Of a DNA stretch of 64,000 nt, positions 16,593-26,169 are shown piece after piece. The notes under the pieces are model-generated. The model was not told the origin of the DNA. It searched no databases and saw only the letters and a list, made by a program, of their open reading frames with translations. A program made the translations under genes and the position numbers. The first letter of the stretch is position 1, and every line of letters starts with the position of its first letter. The stretch spans positions 62,001 to 126,000 of the forward strand of contig JAAEMX010000441.1 of NCBI GenBank assembly GCA_024225035.1, written 5' to 3'. Source of the DNA: Lentisphaerota bacterium. Lineage in GTDB: Bacteria > Verrucomicrobiota > Lentisphaeria > Victivallales > Victivallaceae.

Positions 16593-17294
16593 ATGAAAAA
16601 TTTACATAACAAACCAGAAGACCCAAAGCAATGCAACTGTCCTGATATATCATTGTCTTTTGGAGAAATGACTGAACGTTCAGAAAAAGGTGTTAGCTGG
16701 CAGGACGCCCTTGTCAGGTTAAAAGAAGGTAATCTTCGTTACGTCAATAAAAGCAGTCGCGGCGATGCAGGTTGTGAATGCACTCGCAAATTGTTATGCA
16801 AGGGACAGTGGCCATATGCTACAATTTTATGCTGTTCTGATTCAAGAGTTCCGCCGGAAATCATTTTTGATGCCGGGCTTGGAGACCTTTTTATCGTCAG
16901 GGTAGCAGGTAACATTATTGATGCTCGTTTATTAGGAAGTATTGAGTATGCCACCCTTCACTCGACCAGTCGTTTGATTGTTGTCATGGGACATGAACTG
17001 TGTGGTGCGGTAACCGCAGCAACACATGTCGTGAACAACCCTGACATTACCGATACTCCATGGATTAATAGTATAATTCGTGACTTGATGCCAGCAGTGC
17101 TCAAGGCGAAAAAAAATTCCGGTTTGGAAGGCACAGAACTGGTTGAGGCTGCTACACGGCAGAACGTCCGCATGACTTGCAGCTACATACGTGAAACAAG
17201 CGAAGCCCTGAGCAAACGTGAGGCTGCCGGTGATGTTAAAATCATTGGAGCTTATAAGCACATGATGTCGGGTGAAATTGAATTTTTTGAGTGA
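16593..17294 (+). CDS. beta-class carbonic anhydrase
   Basis: Cytosolic zinc enzyme interconverting CO2 and bicarbonate. Zinc ligands are visible as CSDSR (C81, D83, R85) and GHELCGA (H134, C137). I chose ATG 16593 (233 aa) because GGAG lies five bases upstream; the frame is open to 16524. The first 35 residues before the core (with CNC at 14-16) are unlike the compact family start and may be a lineage extension. The end FFE follows a KIIGAYKHMMSGEIEF strand. It lies 18 bases before the DnaQ-like gene. Confidence 0.92.
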   Translation: MKNLHNKPEDPKQCNCPDISLSFGEMTERSEKGVSWQDALVRLKEGNLRYVNKSSRGDAGCECTRKLLCKGQWPYATILCCSDSRVPPEIIFDAGLGDLFIVRVAGNIIDARLLGSIEYATLHSTSRLIVVMGHELCGAVTAATHVVNNPDITDTPWINSIIRDLMPAVLKAKKNSGLEGTELVEAATRQNVRMTCSYIRETSEALSKREAAGDVKIIGAYKHMMSGEIEFFE

Positions 17295-17312
17295 TAAAGA
17301 AAGTATTTTATA

Positions 17313-17873
17313 ATGGCAGAAGTAAATAACTGGTACGAACTCGGGCCGTTCACTGTTTTTGATGTGGAAACTACCGGAATGAGTCCGGTACGTGACCGGA
17401 TCGTTGAACTGGCAGCAGTAAGAGTAGATCAAGACGGAAAAATAACGCGTTTTGAATCTCTGGTAAACCCCAATTGCCGGATACCTCCTCAGGTTTCAAG
17501 AGTGCACCGCATAACTGATAATATGGTTGTGGATTCTCCGAAATTCAGTGATGTCGGCTATAAGTTCCTCGATCTGGCCAAGGAGTCTACGCTGGTGGCT
17601 CATAATGCCCGCTTTGACTTGGGCTTTCTGCAGGAAAGCCTTTCACGGTCAGGTTTGCCGCTCTGGAAGGGAAAAACCATGGATTCAATCCGGCTGATGA
17701 AGCAGGCTTATGCCGGACTGCCCAGTTACAGTTTACAGTCGCTACGGCGCACTTTTCAACTGGAAGACCTCAGGGAAGGTTTGCAGGCGCATCGTGCGGG
17801 AGCGGATGTGGAATGGACTGTACAGTTATTACAGATTGCTTTTACTGAGTTATTGAAGAAAGTCGGGAGTTAG
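17313..17873 (+). CDS. DnaQ/epsilon-like 3'-5' exonuclease
   Basis: A 186-aa DEDDh exonuclease. Exo I is FDVETTGMSP (residues about 14-23), Exo II contains HNARFDLGFL, and Exo III is HRAGADV. These four acidic residues and the His bind two metal ions and hydrolyse DNA from the 3' end. It is short and lacks polymerase-binding or helicase parts, so it may be the replicative proofreading subunit or a stand-alone nuclease. It is flanked by carbonic anhydrase and a GNAT gene on the same strand with tiny gaps. Confidence 0.88.
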   Translation: MAEVNNWYELGPFTVFDVETTGMSPVRDRIVELAAVRVDQDGKITRFESLVNPNCRIPPQVSRVHRITDNMVVDSPKFSDVGYKFLDLAKESTLVAHNARFDLGFLQESLSRSGLPLWKGKTMDSIRLMKQAYAGLPSYSLQSLRRTFQLEDLREGLQAHRAGADVEWTVQLLQIAFTELLKKVGS

Positions 17874-17879
17874 CATTTA

Positions 17880-18422
17880 GTGTTGATCCGCCAGCTTAAG
17901 AGAGAAGACTTGGATGAAATTTCTGCTGCGCATTTTAAAGCGTGGTATGAAACCTATTCTCCTGATTTTCTGCCGCTCAAGGTTATAGAAAGTATGACTC
18001 TGGAAAAATGGCGGGAATCCTGGCAAAGGAACCTTGCCCCATGCAATCAGGATCATCATTTATGTGTTCAGAACAATGCTGGTGAAATAACAGCCTTTGC
18101 TTCATTCGGTGCTAACCTTGATCCTCAAAACAGTGACGAATTTCTCGGCAGAATGCTGCGTATATACGTTCTCAAAGATTATCAGGGGCAGGGCGTCGGC
18201 AGAGCCCTTGTTCAAGCGGGGACCGAGCATCTTGTAAAACAGGGGATTACCAGTATGACTGTTCATGTAGTTGAAGCAAATACTCCGGCTTGCAGATTTT
18301 ATGAACATCTGGGAGGAGAAGTCATTTTTCATTGTTTAGTAGACCGAGTGGGCTACAGTATTGGTGAATTTACTTACGGTTGGCGTGATATACGTTCTCT
18401 CCTGAAACCGCAGAATACTTGA
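17880..18422 (+). CDS. GNAT family N-acetyltransferase
   Basis: A 180-aa acetyltransferase starting at GTG 17880, seven bases after the exonuclease stop, with GGGAG about eleven bases upstream. The fold signature is LRIYVLKDYQGQGVGRALVQ (acetyl-CoA binding) followed by NTPACRFYEHLGG. N-terminal LIRQLKREDLDEIS is the usual first strand and helix. The substrate is unknown; the overall pattern is RimI/YhbS-like rather than antibiotic-specific. Confidence 0.85.
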   Translation: MLIRQLKREDLDEISAAHFKAWYETYSPDFLPLKVIESMTLEKWRESWQRNLAPCNQDHHLCVQNNAGEITAFASFGANLDPQNSDEFLGRMLRIYVLKDYQGQGVGRALVQAGTEHLVKQGITSMTVHVVEANTPACRFYEHLGGEVIFHCLVDRVGYSIGEFTYGWRDIRSLLKPQNT

Positions 18423-18559
18423 CTTTTCTCCAGAAATGTTATAAAATCTAATTTCGAAGGTCTTGTGGGGATGGTGTGTAATAGCATTAGGTAACCTTAC
18501 TTCCATTTCTGCTTCTGACACGAATCTACTTTTATATCTTTTAGCCTTTGGAGGTGAAA

Positions 18560-19450
18560 ATGTTGTTGAGAGCCGCATTACTTACAGTTGCAACTATTGT
18601 TTCAATAACCGCAGTTGGGGCAGAACCTTACAGGAAGTTTTACAATGCAGGACTTAAAGATTATAAAGCAAAGAAGTACGAGGAGGCTATTCAAAAATTT
18701 AAAGAGGGATTAGCAAAATCGTATGATGCAGGTAGTAAATACAACTGTTTGAGTTATGCTTATTACTCTGCGCTAAATGCCAAAAAATATGATGAAGCAA
18801 TGGCTTTCGCGACGCAAATATTTGAACTTCAGTCGGATTTGCCTGCAAGGGGCATTTTGTTTGAGGCTGACGTATTGAGAAATATGAAAAAATATAAAGA
18901 AGCTATTAAGCTTCTTGCGGAAACCAATATTTCTAAGTGGAACAAGTCATTACTGGTTAGTTATCATTATAAACTTGGAAGTATTTATTACCTGGATAAG
19001 CAGTACAAGAAAGCACTGGAAGCTTACGAGAAATATTTAAAAAGTGCATATAAAGATTATTCCCGCAGCAGTGCGTTATTGAGGCTGGGTAATACAGCTA
19101 ACTTTGGTCTGAAGGATAAAGATGCGGCTCGTGACTATTATATGCGGACTATAGAAATTAAAGGTGTTCACAAATCTTATAAGCAGGACGCGTCATTCCG
19201 TATTGCAGTGCTGGATGCTGAAAAAAAAGACTATCAAGCAGCCGTAGACAGGTTGAAGAAAAACTTGAAAACATCCAAAGGTTATCACCAGGCTCTATGT
19301 GCCTACTATGCTGGAATATATCTTCTCAGATTGGGTGAAAAAGACGAAGCAAAAGCAATGTTTGAAAAAGGTATTGCGACTAAAAAATACACTGGTGGAT
19401 ATATTGCAAAATGCAAAAAACAACTTGAAAAGCTGAACCCTGATAAATAA
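18560..19450 (+). CDS. exported tetratricopeptide-repeat protein
   Basis: I use ATG 18560 (296 aa) because GGAGGTG precedes it at the right distance. A signal peptide (LLRAALLTVATIVSITAVGA) leads into at least six TPR-like helical pairs: YRKFYNAGLKDYKAKKYEEA, LGSIYYLDKQYKKALEAYEK and CAYYAGIYLLRLGEKDEAKA are the clearest. Such proteins are periplasmic scaffolds for complexes such as envelope or secretion assemblies. It is a single-gene unit with its own terminator. Confidence 0.85.
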   Translation: MLLRAALLTVATIVSITAVGAEPYRKFYNAGLKDYKAKKYEEAIQKFKEGLAKSYDAGSKYNCLSYAYYSALNAKKYDEAMAFATQIFELQSDLPARGILFEADVLRNMKKYKEAIKLLAETNISKWNKSLLVSYHYKLGSIYYLDKQYKKALEAYEKYLKSAYKDYSRSSALLRLGNTANFGLKDKDAARDYYMRTIEIKGVHKSYKQDASFRIAVLDAEKKDYQAAVDRLKKNLKTSKGYHQALCAYYAGIYLLRLGEKDEAKAMFEKGIATKKYTGGYIAKCKKQLEKLNPDK

Positions 19451-19469
19451 TTTTATTTAATCTTAAAAA

Positions 19470-19509
19470 AATAGCGCTGTTAGCAAAAATAACAGCGCTA
19501 TTTTTTTTT
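19470..19509 (+). terminator. strong hairpin terminator
   Basis: Stem AATAGCGCTGTTA / TAACAGCGCTATT, seven-base loop, then a run of nine or more T. Confidence 0.93.
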
Positions 19510-19726
19510 GCTTCTAGTTTAAGGTAATACAATTGCAAATAGTGGTGATGTTAATTTTTTTAGTTGTTTATGCTGTTATTTTCTGTTTTTGTAGATGATT
19601 ATTATTTAAAATATTGATTTTTTTGATGAATTTGCTTTGACTTTTTGCTATTGATCACTAATAATAAATAGTCGTACGTTGTTAATTGTCTTTTGTTCAA
19701 TAACTTTCAAATTAGAGGTTAATACT

Positions 19727-20926
19727 TTGAAAGCTACAGCTCCCTTAATGTCTAAGACGGCAATGTGTCTATTGCTTATTGGTTGTCTAACTGGTGCAGG
19801 AATTCTTGCATTGCCTGTACAAATTGGAATTGCCGGACTCATTCCTTCTCTTGCTGGAATGTTGACTTTAGGTGCATGTATGCTTTTCTCAGGCATGATC
19901 CTGGCTTACGAAGTCGCTGATTCTCATGATGATCTTTTTCATTATCCAACTCTATTTGGACGTTACCTTGGAAGCACTGGAAAGTGGGTGGCTATTGGGG
20001 CCAATGCCTTAGTCATTCATGGCCTGATGGTAGCTTACCTGGCTGGCGGGGCCGCGGTTATAACCCGTTTTCTGGGCCGGTATAATAATTTGTCATTTGC
20101 CCTGTTGCTGTTTTTTATGGTTTTGTCAGCAATAATTATATGCGGGAAACGCATGATTCATCGGGGCAGCTCAATACTTATAATTGCCATGTGGGCTTTA
20201 TTCGGTCTTATCCTCTTTATTTCTCAGAAACACGTCCACTTGCCCAGATATGCCTCAGTCGACTGGAAGTTCTTCCCGTTTTCTCTGCCGGTGATTTTAA
20301 CTGCTTACTGGTATCATGGTATTATCCCAAACGTTTGTCGACACCTTGAATGGAGTTTTAAAGATACGATCAAGGTTATGATCGTAGCTGTTCTGGTTGC
20401 CACACTTATGTACGTTGCATGGGTATTGGCGGCAATTGGAGTTATTCCACTGTCTGAAGGAGCTGACAGCTTGACCGGTGCTTTTCGACAGAACCTGCCG
20501 GTTACAGTACCGATGCAGCATGTTTTAGGCGGCAAAAGCTTTTTAATAACATCGCTGTTTGCGCTGGCGGCTCTGACGACATCATATATATCGATGTCAC
20601 TTGGAGCAATAGGTTTTCATGAAGATCTACTGCGCCATGTAATCAGGAAGAAAAGACGTGAACTTATTCTTGCAGTGTCTTTTCTTCCTTCGTTTTTTAT
20701 AGCTCTGTTTTTTCCAAATATTTTCCTGAAAGCCATTAACCTGGTAGGAGGGGTAGGTATTGCTATCCTTTATGGAATTCTTCCCTGTATAATTGGTATT
20801 ATTCGCTCACGACGTGACAAACGGCTATGGTACTTTATTGCCTGCAGTGCCAGCCTGCTTATTTTCTCCGCGTTATTATGCTGGCAGGCAATGGTTGAAA
20901 TTGGTTTATTCAGACCTCATGTTTAG
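19727..20926 (+). CDS. aromatic amino acid permease (TyrP/Mtr-like, HAAAP family)
   Basis: An inner-membrane amino acid:proton symporter of about 11 helices. The early motif MCLLLIGCLTGAGILALP is the family's TM1 with the small-residue kink, and YWYHGIIPNVCRHLE resembles the loop typical of tyrosine/tryptophan permeases. I prefer TTG 19727 (399 aa) with AGAGG eight bases upstream; the frame opens at 19679 but that extension has no ribosome site. Single gene, ending in a convergent terminator shared with queC. Confidence 0.85.
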   Translation: MKATAPLMSKTAMCLLLIGCLTGAGILALPVQIGIAGLIPSLAGMLTLGACMLFSGMILAYEVADSHDDLFHYPTLFGRYLGSTGKWVAIGANALVIHGLMVAYLAGGAAVITRFLGRYNNLSFALLLFFMVLSAIIICGKRMIHRGSSILIIAMWALFGLILFISQKHVHLPRYASVDWKFFPFSLPVILTAYWYHGIIPNVCRHLEWSFKDTIKVMIVAVLVATLMYVAWVLAAIGVIPLSEGADSLTGAFRQNLPVTVPMQHVLGGKSFLITSLFALAALTTSYISMSLGAIGFHEDLLRHVIRKKRRELILAVSFLPSFFIALFFPNIFLKAINLVGGVGIAILYGILPCIIGIIRSRRDKRLWYFIACSASLLIFSALLCWQAMVEIGLFRPHV

Positions 20927-20949
20927 GTCATAATATATTCTGGATGTGA

Positions 20950-20989
20950 AAGTGCCGTTTTGACTTTATAAAAAGTAAAAACGGCACTT
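20950..20989. terminator. bidirectional terminator between convergent genes
   Basis: Perfect arms AAGTGCCGTTTT and AAAACGGCACTT around a 16-base loop, between the permease and queC. Confidence 0.8.
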
Positions 20990-21014
20990 CTTTATATTAT
21001 CACTCAGGTGATAA

Positions 21015-21689
21015 TTATTTCTGGTACTTTGTCGGGTCTTTTATATTGGCGCCTTCAAACCCTTTGTGGCGCAGGTAGCAGCTGTCACATTTGCCGCATG
21101 AAAGACCGTTTTCATCCGGATTATAGCAGCTGTGAGTAATGCTATAGTCAACGCCGAGTTCATGACCAACTTTGATTATTTCAGCTTTAGTCATATTCTG
21201 CAGAGGCGAATGTATATTGAACTTCCAGCCTTCATCAGAAGCTTTCGTTCCCTGTCTGGCACACTCGCTGAAAGCGTTGATAAATTGTGGGCGACAATCC
21301 GGGTAGCCGGAATAATCCGTTGAGTTTACCCCGATAAAGATATCACGTGCTTCAAGTACTTCAGCCCAGCCCACCGCAAAGGAGAGAAAAATCATATTTC
21401 TGGCAGGGACATAAGTGATTGGAACATGATCGAAGTTTGTATCAACATCGGGAACATCTATTTCATCAGTCAAAGCAGATCCGCCCCAGAGTCTGAGGTC
21501 AATATCAATTACAATATGTTTAGTAACACCAATTGCCGCAGCAACATCTTTTGCTGCCTGCAGTTCATTGGTGTGGCGCTGCCCGTAATTAAAACTCAAA
21601 GCATAACAATCATAGCCTTGATCGCAAGCGATAGCAAGACAAGTAGCTGAGTCAAGTCCTCCACTAAGCAATATAACAGCTTTTGACAT
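21015..21689 (-). CDS. queC: 7-cyano-7-deazaguanine synthase QueC
   Basis: Converts 7-carboxy-7-deazaguanine to preQ0 with ATP and ammonia in queuosine synthesis. The PP-loop is [13 protein letters not shown] near residue 8, and the zinc-binding end is [30 protein letters not shown] and [15 protein letters not shown] are diagnostic of the family. Length (224 aa) is normal. The other queuosine genes are not in the window. I see no preQ1 riboswitch upstream; a TATTATACT -10-like box lies near 21750 on the minus strand. Confidence 0.96.
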   Translation of the reverse strand: MSKAVILLSGGLDSATCLAIACDQGYDCYALSFNYGQRHTNELQAAKDVAAAIGVTKHIVIDIDLRLWGGSALTDEIDVPDVDTNFDHVPITYVPARNMIFLSFAVGWAEVLEARDIFIGVNSTDYSGYPDCRPQFINAFSECARQGTKASDEGWKFNIHSPLQNMTKAEIIKVGHELGVDYSITHSCYNPDENGLSCGKCDSCYLRHKGFEGANIKDPTKYQK

Positions 21690-21810
21690 TTTACAATCCT
21701 CATTGTTAATATTATATATTCAAGAGCATGTCTTCTATGCAGGGTGAGTATAATACATGCATTTTTATACTATTGAAAAGCGTAAATGGCGATATGCTAA
21801 GAAAAAATAT

Positions 21811-22290
21811 TTATTTTTCGTTTAAACGGTTAGTTTTTGATAGAGTATTGTCAGGAGTTGTTGAGTCTCTTTGGAGTGAAACTTCTGTATGTGCATCGTC
21901 TGAGAATATATAAAAGACGTTGTTTTCGGGATCTTGACAACGATAAAGAGTTTCTCCCATTTTAAGGGACTTGGAAATACTTGTTTTGAAACCATGCTTA
22001 TTAAGGCGTTTTTGGGTAGCACTAACATCGTCAACTCTGCATATCCAAGCGGTTGCAGAGGGCTCGTGTTCCAAAAACCTCGCAGCTGATTTCTCGAGCG
22101 CAAGTACAAAATTGTCACCAGCCTCAAATTCCACCCAGAAGTTGCTGTCCATGACTGGTTCGCCAAGATTCAGCACATCTCGATAAAAACTTCGGCAAAG
22201 ATCAATATTCTTGACCTTGATTATGACTCCGAACAGGTTATTTTCCATAAGGAAGTTATTTTTAGTTGGTTTTTCTTTTCGATGTGGCAT
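21811..22290 (-). CDS. VOC (glyoxalase/bleomycin-resistance fold) protein
   Basis: Start placed at ATG 22290 (159 aa), nine bases after GGTGGA; the inner ATG 22248 (MENNLFG) is also possible. It has one paired beta-alpha-beta-beta-beta unit: LFGVIIKVKNIDLCRSFYRD then WVEFEAG..FVLALE, and a second half beginning TAWICRVDDVSATQKRLN and ending GETLYRCQDPENNVFYIFSD. This is the vicinal-oxygen-chelate layout of metal-dependent lyases, dioxygenases and drug-binding proteins. Metal ligands are not all obvious, so the activity is unassigned. Confidence 0.75.
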   Translation of the reverse strand: MPHRKEKPTKNNFLMENNLFGVIIKVKNIDLCRSFYRDVLNLGEPVMDSNFWVEFEAGDNFVLALEKSAARFLEHEPSATAWICRVDDVSATQKRLNKHGFKTSISKSLKMGETLYRCQDPENNVFYIFSDDAHTEVSLQRDSTTPDNTLSKTNRLNEK

Positions 22291-22395
22291 TAGAATAATC
22301 CACCAAAGTGAAAAAATCAACATGGGTAGACTATAATATTAAGTATTATTTTAATAGCGAACCAAGGAAACATTAAATATATATAAGGAATTAGC

Positions 22396-23835
22396 ATGAA
22401 ACACAATGCCTACGAAAATCCTTTGACTGGACGTTATGCCAGCAAGGAAATGAGCTTTAACTGGTCACCGCAGAAGAAGCACTCAACATGGCGCCGTCTC
22501 TGGCTGGCTCTTGCTGAATCAGAGAAAGAACTCGGCCTGCAGATTGATGATGAGCAATTGAATCAGATGCGTGCACATCTGGATGATATCGACTTTGATG
22601 CAGTGGCTGAAAAAGAAAAGCAATTGCGCCATGATGTAATGAGCCATATTCACATATTCGGCGAACAATGCCCAAAAGCTATGCCGATTATTCACCTGGG
22701 AGCTACCAGCTGTTTCGTAACGGATAACACCGAACTTATTCAGCTGCGTGATGGCATGAAACTTATTCGTACCAAAATTGTTCAGCTGATATCTGCATTG
22801 AGCAAATTTGTTGATGAATACAAGGATATGCCGGCGCTTGGTTTTACTCATTATCAGCCAGCGCAGCTGACAACTGTTGGAAAACGCTTTTCTCTTTACA
22901 TGCAGGATTTTATGTTTGACCTCGATCGTCTTGAGTTTGAGCTTGAAAACATGCCTTTCCGTAGTGTAAAAGGAACTACCGGAACTCAAGCCAGTTTCCT
23001 GGCTCTTTTCAATGGTGATGGCGAAAAAGTTAAAAAACTTGAAAAAATGGTAGCAGAAAAAATGAATTTCGAGGATGTCATTGACGTTAGTGGTCAGACT
23101 TATACTCGAAAACTTGATTTCTATGCGCTTTCCATTCTTTCAGGCATAGCTCAATCGGCTTATAAACTGGCTGGGGACGTTCGCCTTCTTGCAAACCTCA
23201 GAGAAATTGAAGAACCATTTGGCAAAAAACAGATCGGTTCCAGTGCCATGGCTTACAAGCGTAACCCAATGCGCAGTGAGCGCGTGTGTTCTCTGGCTCG
23301 TTATGTCATGAGCTTGCCTTCAAATGCTGCAAATACCCATGCTAATCAGTGGTTTGAGCGTACTCTTGATGATTCAGCTAACCGCCGTATTTCTTTACCG
23401 GAAGCCTTCCTTGCAACTGACGTTATTTTGTCATTGTTAATTAATATTAATACTGGACTGCAGGTATGGCCTAATGTTATTGCCCGCAGAGTTGCTGCCG
23501 AGCTGCCGTTTATGGCGACAGAAAACATCATGATGGCGGCAGTTAAAGCTGGCGGAGATAGACAGGAACTGCATGAAGCAATTCGTGAGCACTCTATGGA
23601 CGCGGCTCGCAAAATTAAGGAAGAAGGCGGCGACAACGACCTTCTGGATCGCTTAAAAACTGATCCTCATTTTACTGCGATTGCCGATCAGATAGATGAT
23701 CTTGTAAATCCTGTTGAATTTGTCGGAAGAGCTCCGCAGCAGGTCACGGAATTCCTTAATTCCAAGATCAATCCACTGCTTGAAAGATATAATATTGAGC
23801 TTAAGGAAGCTGCCGGCGAAAACATCGACGTGTAG
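22396..23835 (+). CDS. purB: adenylosuccinate lyase PurB
   Basis: Cytosolic homotetramer acting twice in purine synthesis: SAICAR to AICAR and adenylosuccinate to AMP, each releasing fumarate. The fumarase-superfamily signature SSAMAYKRNPMRSERV is present, with THYQPAQLTTVGKR and the catalytic-His helix HIHIFGEQCPKAMPIIHLGA upstream. At 479 aa it is the longer form resembling the eukaryotic enzyme. Start ATG 22396 with AAGGA. It is monocistronic with a terminator. purA, the preceding step to AMP, lies at 35457-36728. Confidence 0.95.
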   Translation: MKHNAYENPLTGRYASKEMSFNWSPQKKHSTWRRLWLALAESEKELGLQIDDEQLNQMRAHLDDIDFDAVAEKEKQLRHDVMSHIHIFGEQCPKAMPIIHLGATSCFVTDNTELIQLRDGMKLIRTKIVQLISALSKFVDEYKDMPALGFTHYQPAQLTTVGKRFSLYMQDFMFDLDRLEFELENMPFRSVKGTTGTQASFLALFNGDGEKVKKLEKMVAEKMNFEDVIDVSGQTYTRKLDFYALSILSGIAQSAYKLAGDVRLLANLREIEEPFGKKQIGSSAMAYKRNPMRSERVCSLARYVMSLPSNAANTHANQWFERTLDDSANRRISLPEAFLATDVILSLLININTGLQVWPNVIARRVAAELPFMATENIMMAAVKAGGDRQELHEAIREHSMDAARKIKEEGGDNDLLDRLKTDPHFTAIADQIDDLVNPVEFVGRAPQQVTEFLNSKINPLLERYNIELKEAAGENIDV

Positions 23836-23853
23836 TTACTGAATGCTGATTTT

Positions 23854-23879
23854 AAGGCCCCGCATTTGTGGGGCCTTTT
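23854..23879 (+). terminator. purB terminator
   Basis: Stem AAGGCCCC / GGGGCCTT with further pairing in the loop region, followed by TTTT. Confidence 0.85.
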
Positions 23880-23954
23880 CTATTAATAGATAATATCTAT
23901 AATACCTGTTGAAAAAGCTGCTTCCAAACACTAAATTAAAAGATATCGTTTTTA

Positions 23955-24033
23955 AAGAGACTCTATGTAAATGCAAAGCAGAGTAAGAGTCTCATTAGTT
24001 ACGGGAGGGTAGGGAGCCCCGTGTAACGCAATC
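23955..24033 (+). promoter_or_regulatory. structured leader upstream of the PfkB kinase gene
   Basis: Two consecutive inverted repeats: GAGACTCT (23957) with AGAGTCTC (23986), and GTTACGGG (23998) with CCCCGTGTAAC (24017), the second with a two-base bulge. They end about 15 bases before the GGGAGGA ribosome site. I do not recognise a known riboswitch class. Confidence 0.5.
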
Positions 24034-24054
24034 TGATATCGGGAGGATACAGGT

Positions 24055-25254
24055 ATGGCCAATCTGAAGGTTGCCGCTATAGGGTGTTCACTGGCTGACT
24101 ATCTTTATACTGATGTTGATTTTTCGAGTGAAGCTTTCAAAAAATATTCATCCTTGAAAGAAGGTGATGGAGGGCTTAATCCGGGACATCTGGTCTTTGC
24201 TGAAGATCTGGAAAAATTCAGTGGCGAAGACTTTGAACTGATTTTGAATAACATAGTTGCAGGGAAACCGTTTACAGCTTTTAATCTTGGCGGTCCGGCA
24301 ATTGTTGCCCTTATCAATGCTGCTCAGATTTTGAGTAATGAAAGTATTGAATTTGAGTTTTACGGAGCTCTTGGTGAAGACGAAACCGCTGACCGTATAC
24401 TGCAGATCATTGCAAAAACTCCGGTGAATACTGAAAATCACCTCAATACTTCTGGCAGGTCACCGTTCACTGACGTACTCTCCGACCCGGCTTATCACAA
24501 TGGCAAGGGCGAACGCACTTTTATAAACAATATTGGATCCTGTTGGGACTATACTCCTAAAATGGTTGGCGATAGTTTTTACGATGCTGACGTTCTGTTT
24601 TTCGGTGCAACAGCTTTAGTCCCGGGAATTCATGATAACTTAACGGATATGATGAAACGCGGAAAAGAAAGAGGATGTATCAATATTGTTACCACTGTTT
24701 TTGACTTCCGCAATGAAAAGAATAATCCTGGACAGCGTTGGCCGCTTGGGGATAGTGATGAAGCCTATGCGCAGACTGACCTGCTGATTGTCGACTGGGA
24801 CGAAGCAATGAAGCTGTCAGGAAAAGATAACCTTGAAGATGCAGTGGCATTCTTTATAAATAAAGGCTTAAAATCTTTCTTCATAACTCATGGTGCTCAT
24901 GATTTTTATGTCTGGTCAAATGGTGAGTTTTTCAAAAAGCAGGAACTTCAAGCTTTTCCAATCAGCTCTGCCGTTGATGATGAACTTGATACTCATCCGG
25001 AAAAACGTGGAGACACTACCGGCTGTGGTGACAACTTTGCCGGAGGTGTCCTGACTTCCATAGCCTCACAGATGAATAATGGAGTCAAACCGGGACAGCT
25101 TGAGATATCTGACACCTGTGCCTGGGCTGCTGCTTCTGGAGGTTTTGCCTGTTTTTGTATCGGCGGTACATTCCACGAAGAAAACTCAGGTCAAAAACGT
25201 TCCTTAGTTGAGCCATTTTATAATGCCTATTTTGATCAGGTCGCAGTAAAATAG
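24055..25254 (+). CDS. PfkB-family carbohydrate/nucleoside kinase
   Basis: A 399-aa ribokinase-fold kinase. FNLGGPAIVALINAA is the N-terminal glycine motif, and RGDTTGCGDNFAGGVL (near residue 325) is PfkB signature 2 with catalytic Asp. The lid and extra segment (LNPGHLVFAEDLEKF) make it longer than the usual 300-340 aa. Candidate substrates are adenosine, ribose or another sugar. The start ATG 24055 has GGGAGGA. Position after purB could suggest purine salvage, but they are separated by a terminator. The structured leader may control it. Confidence 0.85.
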   Translation: MANLKVAAIGCSLADYLYTDVDFSSEAFKKYSSLKEGDGGLNPGHLVFAEDLEKFSGEDFELILNNIVAGKPFTAFNLGGPAIVALINAAQILSNESIEFEFYGALGEDETADRILQIIAKTPVNTENHLNTSGRSPFTDVLSDPAYHNGKGERTFINNIGSCWDYTPKMVGDSFYDADVLFFGATALVPGIHDNLTDMMKRGKERGCINIVTTVFDFRNEKNNPGQRWPLGDSDEAYAQTDLLIVDWDEAMKLSGKDNLEDAVAFFINKGLKSFFITHGAHDFYVWSNGEFFKKQELQAFPISSAVDDELDTHPEKRGDTTGCGDNFAGGVLTSIASQMNNGVKPGQLEISDTCAWAAASGGFACFCIGGTFHEENSGQKRSLVEPFYNAYFDQVAVK

Positions 25255-25471
25255 TACACGGACTTCTAAAATTAAAGCTCTTTCATTGTTCTGAGAGAGC
25301 TTTAACAACGACTATTATTCGCTGATTTGTCAGGTTTTTTTCACAGAATTTATACAGTTTGCGACTGAAATATTTGATTTTGCATATTGTGTATAAAATA
25401 TAATACATTTTTCTTGATTTTTGAACAACTTAACTGTATTGTATTTTCTATAATCAAGCCCATGGTGAGAT

Positions 25472-26071
25472 ATGCAGGAACGTGCTAAAATTACCAGAAA
25501 AAAAATTCTTCAGGCGGCAGTTAATGAGTTTTCCGCCAAGGGAATAGATGGTGCGCGTGTTGACGGAATCGCGACAAAAGCCGGAGTAAATAAACAGCGT
25601 ATCTATGCCTATTTTAAAAATAAAAACGGATTGTTTGAAGCTGCCTTAGCTGCAGTTTTTGCGGAAATTTCCATTTTCCCCTCAAAATCTATAAATGAGA
25701 TTATGCATTGCCCGAAGCGTATTACAGAAATACTGATGCGTGATTTTATGAAAATTCATGCCAATCATCCTGAGTTCTGGCGTATGCTGGCATGGGCAAA
25801 CCTTAACGATGAAGTTTCCTTAAATTTACTGCGAGGAATTTGTATTAGAGAGGACGCTGGTTTCAGAGAGGCTTTTTATACTGCTCAGAGGACTGGCGTG
25901 CTGGTGAGAGAAATTTCTTATGAAAACTATATATTTTCGTTGATGGCAATTACTTTTTTCTATCATTCGAATGGCAAAACCTTATCCCAAACTCTTTCTC
26001 CAGAATTTTTCACTGAAAATGGTCGTGAAGCGATGACGACACAAATCAATATGCTTTTCGGCAAAGTTTAA
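25472..26071 (+). CDS. TetR-family transcription regulator
   Basis: A 199-aa repressor-type protein. HTH at residues about 10-55: ITRKKILQAAVNEFSAKGID then AGVNKQRIYAYFKNKNGLFE. The C-terminal helical domain resembles the TetR_C class that binds small ligands, including MLAWANLND. A TATAAT lies at 25449-25454. It is immediately upstream of and co-directional with the TRAP transporter genes (98-base gap), so local control of that operon is likely. Confidence 0.9.
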   Translation: MQERAKITRKKILQAAVNEFSAKGIDGARVDGIATKAGVNKQRIYAYFKNKNGLFEAALAAVFAEISIFPSKSINEIMHCPKRITEILMRDFMKIHANHPEFWRMLAWANLNDEVSLNLLRGICIREDAGFREAFYTAQRTGVLVREISYENYIFSLMAITFFYHSNGKTLSQTLSPEFFTENGREAMTTQINMLFGKV

Positions 26072-26169
26072 TACTGCAAATTTTTTCGCTTCATACGTTT
26101 AGCACGTCTTGATATTTGTATTAAAGTAAGTTAGTTTTACTTATTGAGGTGGAGTAACTACTAAGTGCA

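Noticed and set aside
21690-21810. preQ1 riboswitch upstream of queC
   Set aside because: The typical hairpin and A-rich tail pairing with the ribosome site are not present.
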